From: Otis tarda
Taxonomy: Eukaryota > Chordata > Aves > Otidiformes > Otididae
Assembly: GCA_026413225.1 (NCBI GenBank)
Contig: CM048554.1
Location: 97,071,963 to 97,135,962 of the forward strand
Reading direction: 5' to 3'
DNA length: 64,000 nucleotides
Position 1 is the stretch's first letter, and every line of letters begins with the position of its first letter. The position numbers and the translations under genes are program-made. Below, piece after piece: positions 12,777 through 22,423 of the stretch. A model generated the notes under the pieces. The model saw only the letters and a list, made by a program, of their open reading frames with translations, was not told the DNA's origin and searched no databases.

Positions 12777-13235
12777 TGTCCTGGTTCCAGTTAGGATAGA
12801 GTTAATTTTGAACTGAGCTGGGAAAGGAACTGGAGCTGGTAGACCCTGTGGCTGGGGAATACAGCTGGAATAATTTACTAATAAGCCAACAGCTGGGATA
12901 ATTTACCCAAATTAGCCGAAGGGCCATTCCACACCATGTGACATCAAGCTCAATATATCAGTGAGGAGGGTGCTAAGGGAAGGTTCTTGCTACTCGGGAG
13001 AAAGCTAGGCATCAGGATCCACTGTGAGCTATTGTATTGCAAATCACATGCTTAGGTATTTTCTGTTGCTTTTTTTTTCTTGTTTGTTTTCCATCTCTAT
13101 TTTCTTTTCTTCTGTTGTTCTTTTAAACTGTTTTTATCCCAACCCACAAGTTTTGCCGCCTTTTTTTTTACTAATTTTCCTGTCCCACTCCAGATGGCAG
13201 TGAGGCAGAAGTGAGCAACTGTGTGGTGTTCGGAT
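12777..13235 (+). mobile_element. ERVL-like LTR, diverged 3' end
   Basis: Begins TGTCCTGGTTCCAGTTAGGA, followed by ATAGAGTTAATTTT, which is the start shared by a widespread bird ERV LTR family. Later blocks also fit that family in order: a T-rich tract near 13070, AAACTGTTTTTATCCCAACC at about 13126, and a GGCAGTGAGGCAGAAGTGAGC block followed by GTGTGGTGTTC. The usual terminal ...ACCACGACA is not recognisable, so the right boundary is approximate. No target-site duplication found. No internal retroviral coding region is attached, so it is an old solo LTR. Confidence 0.7.
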
Positions 13236-13798
13236 CAGTTTTTGACCTCCAATTTATTGATGTACTTAGTTAGAAAGCAGATTTTTGTAAGAAATGCCTA
13301 TTAATAAAAAGGCCAGTAATCTGAGTACCAAAATATAATAAGATAAAAGCAGATGGCATTCTGATGGTATTCAAACATTTGCTAAGGAGTCATCCTCCTT
13401 CTTGATCTGGTACAGTTACCTGTCTCAGAGTTTGTCTTTTAAACTTTTTCCCTTTATTTTATTTTCTGTAATTGTGACTATTTTCATCTATTTAAACCTC
13501 CAGTTTTCCTTTCGTAGTGTGGCAATAATGCACAAATTTAATGAACAGGACAAAAAGACCAAAAATTAAGATAAGCAATTGTATACTCTTTTAGTTTAAA
13601 TTTTGGAAGAAGTATGTCTTTGGTTGCACTACGCAGCTCTGGAATGATATAAGAGGTTTCAGGAAGTGTTTTACCCTTACCAGTTCTTAGGCACAAGATG
13701 GATAACAATACAGATAGTTCTGCAGGTGAAGGGCAACATGTCAAGTCAGTTAATTCAGTAATGAAGGAATATATTCTGCTTTTACTCTTGTCATAGTT
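13236..13798. other. EYS: Intron sequence between two LTRs
   Basis: AT-rich sequence without exon or repeat that I recognise. A 89-codon minus-strand open frame (13538-13807) runs into the LTR and is not supported as a gene. Confidence 0.45.
13794..13798. repeat. Target-site duplication ACTCT, left
   Basis: ACTCT immediately before the LTR start; an identical copy follows the LTR at 14908-14912. Confidence 0.85.
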
Positions 13799-14907
13799 CA
13801 GCCCCAATCGGGACCAGACTATGCAGTCTCTCTCTCACTCCCCCCACCTTCCGAGAGAACAGGGAGAGAAAAATATAAGGAAAAATGGCTCGAGGTTTGA
13901 GATAAGGACAGGGAGAAATCCTTAAAGTTACCGTTACAGGCAAAACAGACTCGACTTGGGGAAAACTATTCATTTATTACTACAAACAGTAGGATAATGA
14001 GACAGAGAACAAGATAACCTCCCCCCACCCCTCCCTCTTCCCAAGCTTAACGTTATCTCTACTGCCTTCCCCTCCTGAGTGGCACAGGGGGGAAGAGGGA
14101 ATGGGGGTTGCAGTCAGTTCATCATACGTTGTTTCACGCCACTGCTTCATGGTCAGGGAAAGAACTCCTCACATTCCTCCCCTGCTCTGGTGTGGGGTCC
14201 CACCCATACATCACAGTCCTTCGTGGAACTGCTCCGGCGTGGGTCATCTCTTCCACGGGGGTGCAGTCCCTTCAGAACGGCTGTCCCAGCAGGCCCTCCA
14301 TGGGCCACAGCCGCATTCAGGCATCCACCTCCCCCGATATGGGGTCCTTCATGGGCTCCAAGTGGATCTCTGCTCCTCCATGGGTTGCAGGGGGACAACC
14401 TCCTCCACCATGGTCGTCACCACAGGCTGCAGGGGAATCTTGGCCATGAGCCGCATTATTCCTCCCCCTCCTTTCTGAACTGACCTTGGCGTCTGCAGCT
14501 GTTCCTCACAACAGGCTGGTACATATGTCTCAGGATCTTTTTTACTTCTCATCTCCTCTCCATTTCTTGCAGCCAGGCTGGGCTGAGTTGGGCCCAGTTG
14601 GCCGCCTGGCGAGAGGCCAGAGGGTGAGGTCTGCAAGGCCAATGAGGCCTGCGCCTCCCCCTCTGCGCCTCTGCCCCTGCTCGGCTTCTTCACATCTTCT
14701 CTCTTTTTTTTTCTGTTTTCCCCTTCTTAAATACGTTATCGCAGAGGCGTTATCACGGAACATTCTGCTACCAATCGGCTTGGCCTTGGCCAGCAGCGGG
14801 TCCGCCCTAGGCCCGGCCGAGTCCACTGAACAAAGGGGAGCAACTTCTAGCAGTTTCCTACAGAAGCTGCCACCTTAGGCCCCCCCCTCACTAACAAAAC
14901 CACGACA
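13799..14907 (-). mobile_element. Solo LTR, ERVL-like, 1.1 kb
   Basis: A complete 1109-bp LTR starting TGTCATAGTTCAGCCCC and ending ACAAAACCACGACA, flanked by perfect 5-bp target-site duplications (ACTCT). The 5-bp duplication and TG...CA ends suit an ERVL-type element. Orientation is minus because the polyadenylation signal reads AATAAA on that strand (TTTATT at 13973-13978) and a TATA-like TATTTAAG lies on the same strand at about 14726-14733. The GC-rich middle gives several overlapping open frames of 80-134 codons on both strands; they are repeat shadows. No gag, pol or env sequence adjoins it, so the internal region was lost by LTR-LTR recombination. It shares its full length with 28452-29588 and 56336-57486. 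Confidence 0.92.
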
Positions 14908-14912
14908 ACTCT
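14908..14912. repeat. Target-site duplication ACTCT, right
   Basis: Second copy of the 5-bp duplication flanking the solo LTR. Confidence 0.85.
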
Positions 14913-15216
14913 TTTGCATACTTATGTCTCTACAGAAATAGAAATCATCAAATACTAACTTCCCTAATAGATGATGGAGTATAATTGTGAAGTCTATATA
15001 GTTTGGATTGTGTTTGTTTATTACTAAGATATTTCTTTTTCTACTTTGAGAAACCACAGCCCAAAATAGTTTATACCCATCCTATACTATACAATTAGAT
15101 GTGAAGATTTATTATAGATAACCATAGCTTTTTTTTTTTGACACTCAGTAAATTGATTTAGATTGTAATGGGTCTTGATTTTGAATTTGGTGGGGCTTTT
15201 TTTTTTTTCCTGACAG
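14913..15216. other. EYS: Intron end with splice acceptor
   Basis: AT-rich intron tail. It ends with a strong polypyrimidine tract and acceptor, twelve or more T followed by CCTGACAG, just before the exon at 15217. Confidence 0.75.
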
Positions 15217-15341
15217 GATGGGAAGGTCTCCATTGTGAGTTGGATGTTGATGAGTGCATATCCAACCCCTGCATCCATGGCATCTGTGTCCAGAAGGATC
15301 CCAGCTTTGGTTATTCATGTTTTTGCAAGCCAGGATTTGTG
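15217..15341 (+). CDS. EYS: EYS exon, EGF-like (exon 24 counterpart)
   Basis: A 125-nt exon between an excellent acceptor (CTGACAG) and donor (GTG|GTAAGA), entering in phase 1 and leaving in phase 0. Its first residues GWEGLHC close the EGF module begun in the previous exon; the split codon G+GA gives glycine. Then comes a calcium-binding-type D-V-D-E-C start, cysteines 1-5 of the next EGF ([11 protein letters not shown] ... YSCFC) and KPGFV. The pattern has one unusual feature: between C3 and C4 the loop reads [10 protein letters not shown] and lacks the usual asparagine/aromatic pair in its common spacing. No stop. Entry and exit phases agree with human EYS exon 24 as I recall it, though that exon is probably about three codons shorter. 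Confidence 0.87.
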
Positions 15342-18057
15342 GTAAGATGCTGATGTTCTTTCTTCTTCTTCCCTTGACTTGACTATTCGTTGTTGCACAG
15401 AAAATACTATGTTATCCCTTTCCTTTTTTTACCTCACTCAGATAAAACCTGGCCTTTCTGAAAAATACAATGTTTTAGTAACTGTTCTTTATTTTGTTTG
15501 TTTTACTGACAAGAGTGATAATTTTCTAGAGAAATAGTTACTAAAATCCACAAAAAGTGGAAAAGTGAGTGTACATAAAGGTATTGCTGGTTGTCAGAGT
15601 GCATTAATATTTTTAAATTCTATTTAATGTTTTTATTTCATATATGAATTAATATTTATATATACAAAGATAACTGATATTTGAAACTATGCATACAGAC
15701 AGATATTTTGAAAACAAGTTCCCTGAAACTAAATCAAACAATTCCTCTGAATGCTTGACCCTGTGGGCTTTGGTTCTATGTTTTATTCTCTCTGTTTAAC
15801 ATACCGACAGAATTCTTTGAGGGTGGCTAAATGCCACTGCTGTATTTATCTAAGGTTGTAGTTTCCATGCTGCCACTATCTTTTTTTTGTGCCAGTTCTT
15901 TCTGTAGCTGAAGACATGTAGTTGATATCTACAATTTGAGTTTGTGCTTCACCTCATCACACTTCAAGTTTAACTTAATAGTCTAATAGTCTGGAGTCAG
16001 TAACAAGGAGAGAAAATAAGAATAATATATATAAGAATATATGTGTTTTTCTTACTTCAGTAATTCTTATCTCTACAACTCCAAGCTTGAAAACATTATT
16101 TGAATGCCTTTTTTAAAATAAATTATGACAGTGATACTTATTTTAATATCTATGCACCATTTATTTGGTGTATTTAAATCTGTAAAATAAAAGGAATAGA
16201 TTATTGTAAGTAAGATTTAGATTTGCCTTCATAGATTCTGTGCAACCAAATCAAGAAAGAAATTAGTAACTTTTCAGACTTTAGCCAGCTTTAGGGCTTC
16301 TTTCTAGAGCATCTACAGTCAATGAAGGAAAAACTAACAAAGCAATAAAAATGGAAGAAAAGTTTTTCTAAAAAGCGAAAAAACCTTCTGTCTTCAGTTC
16401 TTCTCAGGCACCATATTAATCTCTGTTCATGTCCATTCTCTCAAGAGAATCCCCATTACAGCTGGAGATACTAGCGCATATCAGGGAACACAAGTGTCAA
16501 GTGGGCTGCTCCACAAGGGAAGGTAGACCAGGAGCCAAGGATGGCAGCAAGGCAGGCAGAGGCAATGACCTTACAGGCAAGGGAAGGAGTCCCACAGTAC
16601 CCAAACAAGGACAGCAAAGCAAAACAAGTGATTGCAGTAACAATCCAAAAAGTTCTTCCAAAAGTCCAGGTACTGCCAGGCAAGTCCATGATCACAAGGG
16701 ATATAGATCTAAGGTTAAGTCAGGAAGTCAAGGCAGCAAGGCAAGGTTGGATCAACAAAGTACTACGCTTACTGTGGAAGGCTTATCTTTATTGTAAGCT
16801 CAGTCAAAGACTAAGGGCAAGGACATGAGCTTAAATGCAGCTTCTAAATGTAGGTATGAAGGCCCCAGGTGAGACTTCTCATGCATCTTTCTCACAGCTT
16901 AGGTCTTTTCATGGCAGGCTCATCTGAGATTGTACAGCTGCACTGTATCAGAGCTGACCTTAAACACCGATTGCTAAACATCTGAGTGTGAAATAAGAGG
17001 TTGCAGAGATGGATTGCAGAAAATTGAGGCTGATCAGGGCCTTGACAACAATAATATGTTCAAGTCTAAAATACCAGAAGACTGTTGTTAATGCTCTTAT
17101 CACAGGACATTTCTAAGTCCTTCCGCATGCACCCCGCTAAACACTCAGAGTGGAAGTTGCAATTCTAATCAGACTTCATCATACCAGGTGCTCCATCATA
17201 AGTAGTGTCTTCTTTGTGTAGTATAAATGTGGCACCAGATAGTGGAAGCCTGTTTAGGTTAGCTTTTATAAGTAACTGAAACTTCCTTATTTTCAGGAAT
17301 TTTGCATCCACTTCCAGAATAAGAAGTTGAGTTCCCTAAGTCTGCATATTGGTCACAATCCAAAATGTGGAGAAAGGATTCTGTATAAACTCATTAACCT
17401 CAATATAACCATCAATCTTTCCTAGATTCAGAGGACTCGTTGTATCTGAACCCAGCAGTGGAAAGGCATCCCTGAGTTCATTTTTCTCTGACTAGGACTC
17501 ACTCCTGGTGTTGATTTAAATGAGAAAAAGTAGAGGTACCCCTACATTTTACATTCAGAGACTACTAGCTCTACCAGCTTCTCTGTTGTTCCTCACCTAT
17601 TTGCTTATAGTGCAAAACCATCATTCTGGGACCAGTAGGTTCCTTATTTATGTAAGATGTCCCTATAGTAATCCACACAGGATTGTGTGGAGGCAGGGGT
17701 TTTATCTAAATAAAGTAATCTTTTTCTCAAATTCTTCTGGGGAATAATAGAGAGAGGATAAAGGTCAGTTTGAGTGTGGCATTGGCTTCGTATTTCACCA
17801 CAGGTCAGTCCTCTGCATAATAGTGTACAAATACTAATGTGACTCACTTCTACAAGTATTTTATCTTCTGTGAAGAAAACAGAGGGGAAATGATGAAAAT
17901 TATAGAACACTCATTGGAGTGGATTATTTGATTCTGTGAGCTGTCTCAAGTTCTCTCCTTTACACAGCAGCGAGTGCTAGAGTGAACATTTGTTCTCTTG
18001 AGAGTATAACACAAAGGTATTTTTAGTGTAGTATTTTACAGATAGTTTAAAGCTGTT
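15342..18057. other. EYS: EYS intron with purine-rich patch
   Basis: First half of the 5.47-kb intron (15342-20810). AT-rich, except for about 16430-16830, which is richer in G and A and holds repeated AGGCAAG/AAGGCA-type words with a 122-codon + strand open frame. That composition suggests an old unidentified repeat, perhaps LTR-derived; no family assigned. No exon found. Confidence 0.5.
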
Positions 18058-18220
18058 GTATTTGAGAAGTCATGGCGGTCTGGTGAGGTTCCCGATGACT
18101 GGAAGAGAGGGAACATAACCCCCATTTTTAAAAAGGGTAACAAGGAAGACCTGGGCAACTAAAGGCTGGTCAGCCTCACTTCTGTGCCTGGCAAGTTCAT
18201 GGAGCAGATTCTCCTGGAAA

Positions 18221-18225
18221 CCGTG
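18221..18225. repeat. Probable target-site duplication, left
   Basis: CCGTG here and CCATG at 18822-18826 flank the LTR. Uninterrupted CR1 copies read ACCATGCTAAGG at this point, so the left copy would carry one A-to-G change. Confidence 0.6.
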
Positions 18226-18821
18226 TGTACCCGGTTCGTAGGATTCCTATGCACAAAGTTCACCCAGCATATGATATTTAAAAGCACAATAGTATTTATT
18301 GCTCTATTATAGCCTTGCATAAGCAGTTACAGTCCCTAGCATGAGCAGTTACTAGCATATTGTTTTCCCTTTGTGAGAGTCTTACCAACCCGACTAAGCC
18401 AGAGACACCGCCAAGCAGGAGGATGAAGATCAGCGGGGTCAGAGCAGAGAAGGGAGGAAGGCACAGCACCTTCAGAGCGTCCCCTGTTGTTTGTAGAGTG
18501 AACTCTGGGTCCTTTCTCTCTCCCTCCGGTCCGAGCCGCCTCTGTTTATACCCTCAGCAGATTCAGTGGAAGAGTACTGACCAGGAGTTGATGCACACGT
18601 GGCCAGCGCATGCAGCAAGGCCTGCCAAGTACATGCCTTGCTGGCTAACAGTGGGTCCTGACTAGCAGCAACATACTACTGAATAACAACCCTCCTAGTT
18701 CCCCTCTCCGAGATAACAGCCCTCATAGCTCCCCTCTCCAAGGTCGTGTTCTCACAGCTGTGTGCAGCTTGTAATTTCCCACAGTGGCCCTACAGGGACC
18801 ATCACTGAAATTCCTCACACA
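18226..18821 (-). mobile_element. 0.6-kb solo LTR inside CR1
   Basis: About 596 bp of non-CR1 sequence splits the CR1 ORF exactly within the [17 protein letters not shown]-coding block. It begins TGTACCCGGTTCGTAGGA and ends AATTCCTCACACA, giving TG...CA ends and a near-perfect 5-bp duplication. A TTTATT at about 18293-18298 (AATAAA on the minus strand) suggests minus orientation. It is unrelated to the 1.1-kb LTR family nearby. The boundary could shift by two bases (TGTG start). No internal coding region is present. The family is not identified. Confidence 0.75.
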
Positions 18822-20126
18822 CCATGCTAAGGCACATGGAGAGCAAGGAGGTGGCTGGTGACAGCCAGCATGGCTTCACCAAGGGCAGATCGTGCCTGAC
18901 CAATTTGGTGGCCTTCTGTGATGGGGTGACAGCATCAGTGGACAAGGGATGAGCAATGGATATCATCTACCTGGACTTGTGCAAAGCTTTTGACATTGTC
19001 CCACATGACATCCTTCTCTCTAAACTAGAGAGACATGGGTTTGATGGATGGACCACTCGGTGGATAAGGAGTTGGCTGGATGGCAGCACTCAGAATGGTG
19101 GTCAATGACTCAATGTCCATGTGGAGACTGGTCACAAGTGGCGTCCCTCAGGGGTCCGTGTTGGGCCCGGCCCTGTTCAGCATCTTTGTCAGCGACATGG
19201 ACAGTGGGATAGAGTGCACCCTCAGCAAGTTCGCCGATGACACCAAGTTGTGTGGTGCCGTCGACTCGCTGGAAGGGAGGGATGCCATCCAGAGGGACCT
19301 TGACAGGCTGGAGAGGTGGGCCCGTGCCAACCTCATGAAGTTCAACCAGGCCAAGTGCAAGGTCCTGCACCTGGGTCATGGCAATCCCAGGCAAAAATAC
19401 AGGCTGGGCAGGGAATGGATTGAGACCAGCCCTGAGGAGAAGTACTTGGGAGTGCTGGTGGATGAGAAGCTCAACATGAGCAGGCAATGTGCTCTTGTGG
19501 CCCAGAAGGCCAACCGCATCCTGGGCTGCATCAAGAGGAGCGTGGACAGCAGGTCAAGGGAGGTGATTCTCCCCCTCTGCTCTGCCCTGGTGAGACCCCA
19601 CCTGGAGTACTGCGTCCAGTTCTGGAGTCCCCAACATAAGAAGGACATGGACCAGTTGGAAAGGGTCCAGAGGAGGGCCATGAAGATGATAAGAAGGCTG
19701 GAGCACCTTTCCTATGAGGACAGACTGAAATTTGGGGCTGTTCAGCCTGGAGAAGAGGAGGCTCTGGGGAGACCTGATAGCAGTCTTCCAGTACCTCAAG
19801 GGGGCCTACAAGAAAGATGGGGAGAGGCTGTTTAGTAGGGCCTGTTGCAATAGGACGAGGGGTAATGGTTTTAAAATAGAGGGGGGAAGATTTAGATTGG
19901 AAATTAGGAAAAAATTTTTTACGATGCAAGTTATAGAACACTGGAACAGGTTGCCCAGAAAGGTGGTGGAGGCCCCATCCCTGGAGACGTTCAAGGGCAG
20001 GCTGGATGAGGCTCTGAGCAACCTGATCTAGTCAGGGATGTCCCTGCTCCTTGCAGGGGGGTTGGACTAGATGACCTTTGAAGGTCCCTTCCAACCCTAA
20101 CCATTCTATGATTCTATGATTCTGTA

Positions 20127-20810
20127 ATTATTGCTGTAAAATAAATGCATTTATTTCCTGCTTTTTTTTTACAGACCACTCAATATGAAAATGTTAAGTA
20201 TTTGACTAGGAGATATTTCAGGCTTCCAAAGAATTGTTAGTCTTGATAAAAAATAAAAAGTGAGTGCAAGGTCCAGTTTGAAACTGCCACTGTTTTTTCT
20301 TTTCTAAGAGTAATCAGTGAACTTAATGTATTAACAGGGTGCTCTGTGAAGATTTGGTGATAATAGGCGACAAATACTGAGCTTCAGTTTACAGAAAGAA
20401 AGAACATTAACTTGACAGTAGGAACAAACCATATGTTTTTAGACAACCAAGCCCACTGTACAAAATTTTCTGTATAACCATATGCTAATTGAAGATGATA
20501 ATTTTAACCACTTTTTATTACTGATACCAGTACTGTCTTTGACGTTGCAATTACAAATCCGTGGGGAAATTATTGATAATTTCTAATACTAAGAGTCAAA
20601 ATATAGTTTAGTGAAAATTTAAAATATACAACTGTACTATTAAATTAATTAAGCAATATTTTCCACATGATTAGATTTGCTTTCAAAAGTGTGGACAGCT
20701 TAAAATAAGCAAACAACATTTTAGAATCAAAAGAGAGCAATAATTGGAATTGACATGACTATGAAATGCACAAATTGCCTTCAAATATGGCTTTTAAAAA
20801 TTTCTTTCAG
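20127..20810. other. EYS: Intron end with splice acceptor
   Basis: AT-rich intron tail ending in AAAAATTTCTTTCAG, a usable acceptor, before the exon at 20811. Nothing else recognised. Confidence 0.6.
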
Positions 20811-21063
20811 GGACGAAGCTGTGAGCTTAATTACAATGATTGCCTTATACAGTCCTGCTCCACTGGGTATCTCTGTGTTGATGGAATAAACAATATCACC
20901 TGTTTACCTGCTATCCCCCAAAGCAAGAAAACTGTCACTGAAGTGTCTGAAACATTTCCTGCTGAGATTTTAGACAATGACCTTCCATCAGCCCTGGCTG
21001 TGTCTATGGAACATCGATCTAAACATGCTTCTCATGATTTTCATACAGGGGAAGTGTCCCAAG
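20811..21063 (+). CDS. EYS: EYS exon, last EGF and tail (exon 25 counterpart)
   Basis: A 253-nt exon, phase 0 in and phase 1 out, with acceptor TTTCTTTCAG and an ideal donor AAG|GTAAGT. It first completes the preceding EGF (GRSC), then encodes an EGF-like start (LNYNDCLIQSCSTGYLCVDG) with four cysteines (NDC, QSC, YLC, ITC). The module stops there: cysteines 5 and 6 never come, and the exon continues as a non-repetitive acidic, Ser/Thr-containing tail (TEVSETFPAEILDNDLPSAL and so on). This is the expected border between the EGF array and the Ser/Thr-rich linker of EYS. No stop or frameshift. Phases match human exon 25 as I recall it; this exon seems some 60 nt longer. Confidence 0.86.
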
Positions 21064-22423
21064 GTAAGTAGAAGCAGCTTCTGAATAATGCATGTATCAA
21101 GCTTCTTTCATTGTTAGTGCTTTTAAAATGGTAAGAATACTCAAAACGTGTTAATTTTCTTCTTAAGAATGTTGGTTTCTATTTCCTATACTACCTTCTA
21201 TTCTTTTGCTTTAATCCATCATCCTTTCTTAATTGGATTTATATGTAACTGGAAAATTACTCTTTTCTCTCCAAATACATTTTCCCAGCATCTTACACAT
21301 CCAGTAAGGAAAACTTAACTTTCTTTTAGCTTGGTTTTCAGTTTGCTTTGTTAGTATGAGGCATATGAAATTGCTGAACATAGAGTGTACAATCTCTGAC
21401 CACAATGCCAGTCTTCCCTTCTTCCTTGGCTAGTCAGCAGCAGAAAGATAACTTGCCTTACTCCATGGGGACTTTGGTTTTCTTTTCCTAGTTCACATGT
21501 TTTTGAAGTTCTTCCTTTTCTGTGTATCTAGATTTTTTTTTTTTCATTCAGACTATCTGTAACAAGCCTCTCAACATCTCTGCCATTCTCACTGTTTATA
21601 GTGATGTTTTTGGGAAGCAAAAAAAAATTGCCTAAATATTTGAAAAAAAGTCATCACTGAGAAGTATGTTTTATTTTGAAGATTGTACCTTCATTGTGGC
21701 CTGTTCATTTTACTAAATCTGGTATTATACAGATAGTATGTGTATAAGGCATCCTCTTTACAATTAGTTTCAGAGTTTTTTGCTTATATACTCTTTCAAA
21801 GTAACTGTGTAAGAAATAAGCCAGGAGTCTTGATTTTTTAAATTTGGGTAAATGAGTTTTACTGAACATTTGATTCCTGTTCAGACTAGTCTTTTGGGGT
21901 TATGAATAAGCTTTTGTTGCATTCTTAACAGGTAATATTCCTTCTTGATGTAAGTAATGATACTGAATGAAATGCAGTTAGTGAAAGTAGTTACAGCTGT
22001 ATATTTTCCCAAATATCATGTCAGCTAGTTTGCTGATATTCTCAATGGGTAACATTTATAATTCATTCATTTTGCATTGATTTACAGTAGTGGTTTGATT
22101 TAGAAGATTTAATACTTCTGTTCTGAGCAGTGCCACTTGTTCTGATGCTGACCCTCATACAGAATATGGATAATGGGAAGGTTAGCATTTACTCAGCTCT
22201 CGAGGTCACTAAAACCGCTTGTACACTTTTATTAAGAATATGATTTGCAGAGTTGTATTTGTCTGCTATGTAGTACTTTGGTAAGACTGAATGAGGTTTT
22301 GCTGGTCATGTAATTTGCTGCAGACTCAGTCCAGGGCCAAAGTTATTATTTTTTTTTTTTCTCTTATGTGAGGTTTTTTTGTTTGTTTTTGGTTTTTTTT
22401 TTTCTACCTTTTTATCCTTAAAG
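21064..22423. other. EYS: EYS intron with strong acceptor at its end
   Basis: A 1.36-kb AT-rich intron, the shortest between recognised exons here. It ends with a long pyrimidine tract (T-runs at about 22347-22412) and TTTTTATCCTTAAAG at 22423, a credible acceptor for the following large exon. Confidence 0.65.

Larger units (their letters stand above)
18058..20126 (+). mobile_element. CR1 LINE with broken reverse transcriptase
   Basis: CR1 copy covering ORF2 from the [15 protein letters not shown] block to the 3' tail, interrupted by an LTR at 18226-18821. After the LTR the RT domain continues ([28 protein letters not shown]). There is an in-frame TGA at 18950-18952 where related copies have CGA, then a frame change in the TQRVVVNGS region; the frame at 19080-19835 carries the catalytic FADD motif, and the last 99 codons are in another frame (19732-20031). 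So the element cannot encode a whole enzyme. The 3' end has the conserved hairpin and CTATGATTCTATGATTCTG tail. It is 5'-truncated at about 18058 and sits inside the EYS intron in sense orientation. Confidence 0.95.

Noticed and set aside
14079-14878. Several open frames over 100 codons
   Set aside because: Contained in the solo LTR 13799-14907; not host genes.
18226-18260. tRNA-like GGTTCGTAGGATTCC box
   Set aside because: No cloverleaf partners around it; it is the start of an LTR.
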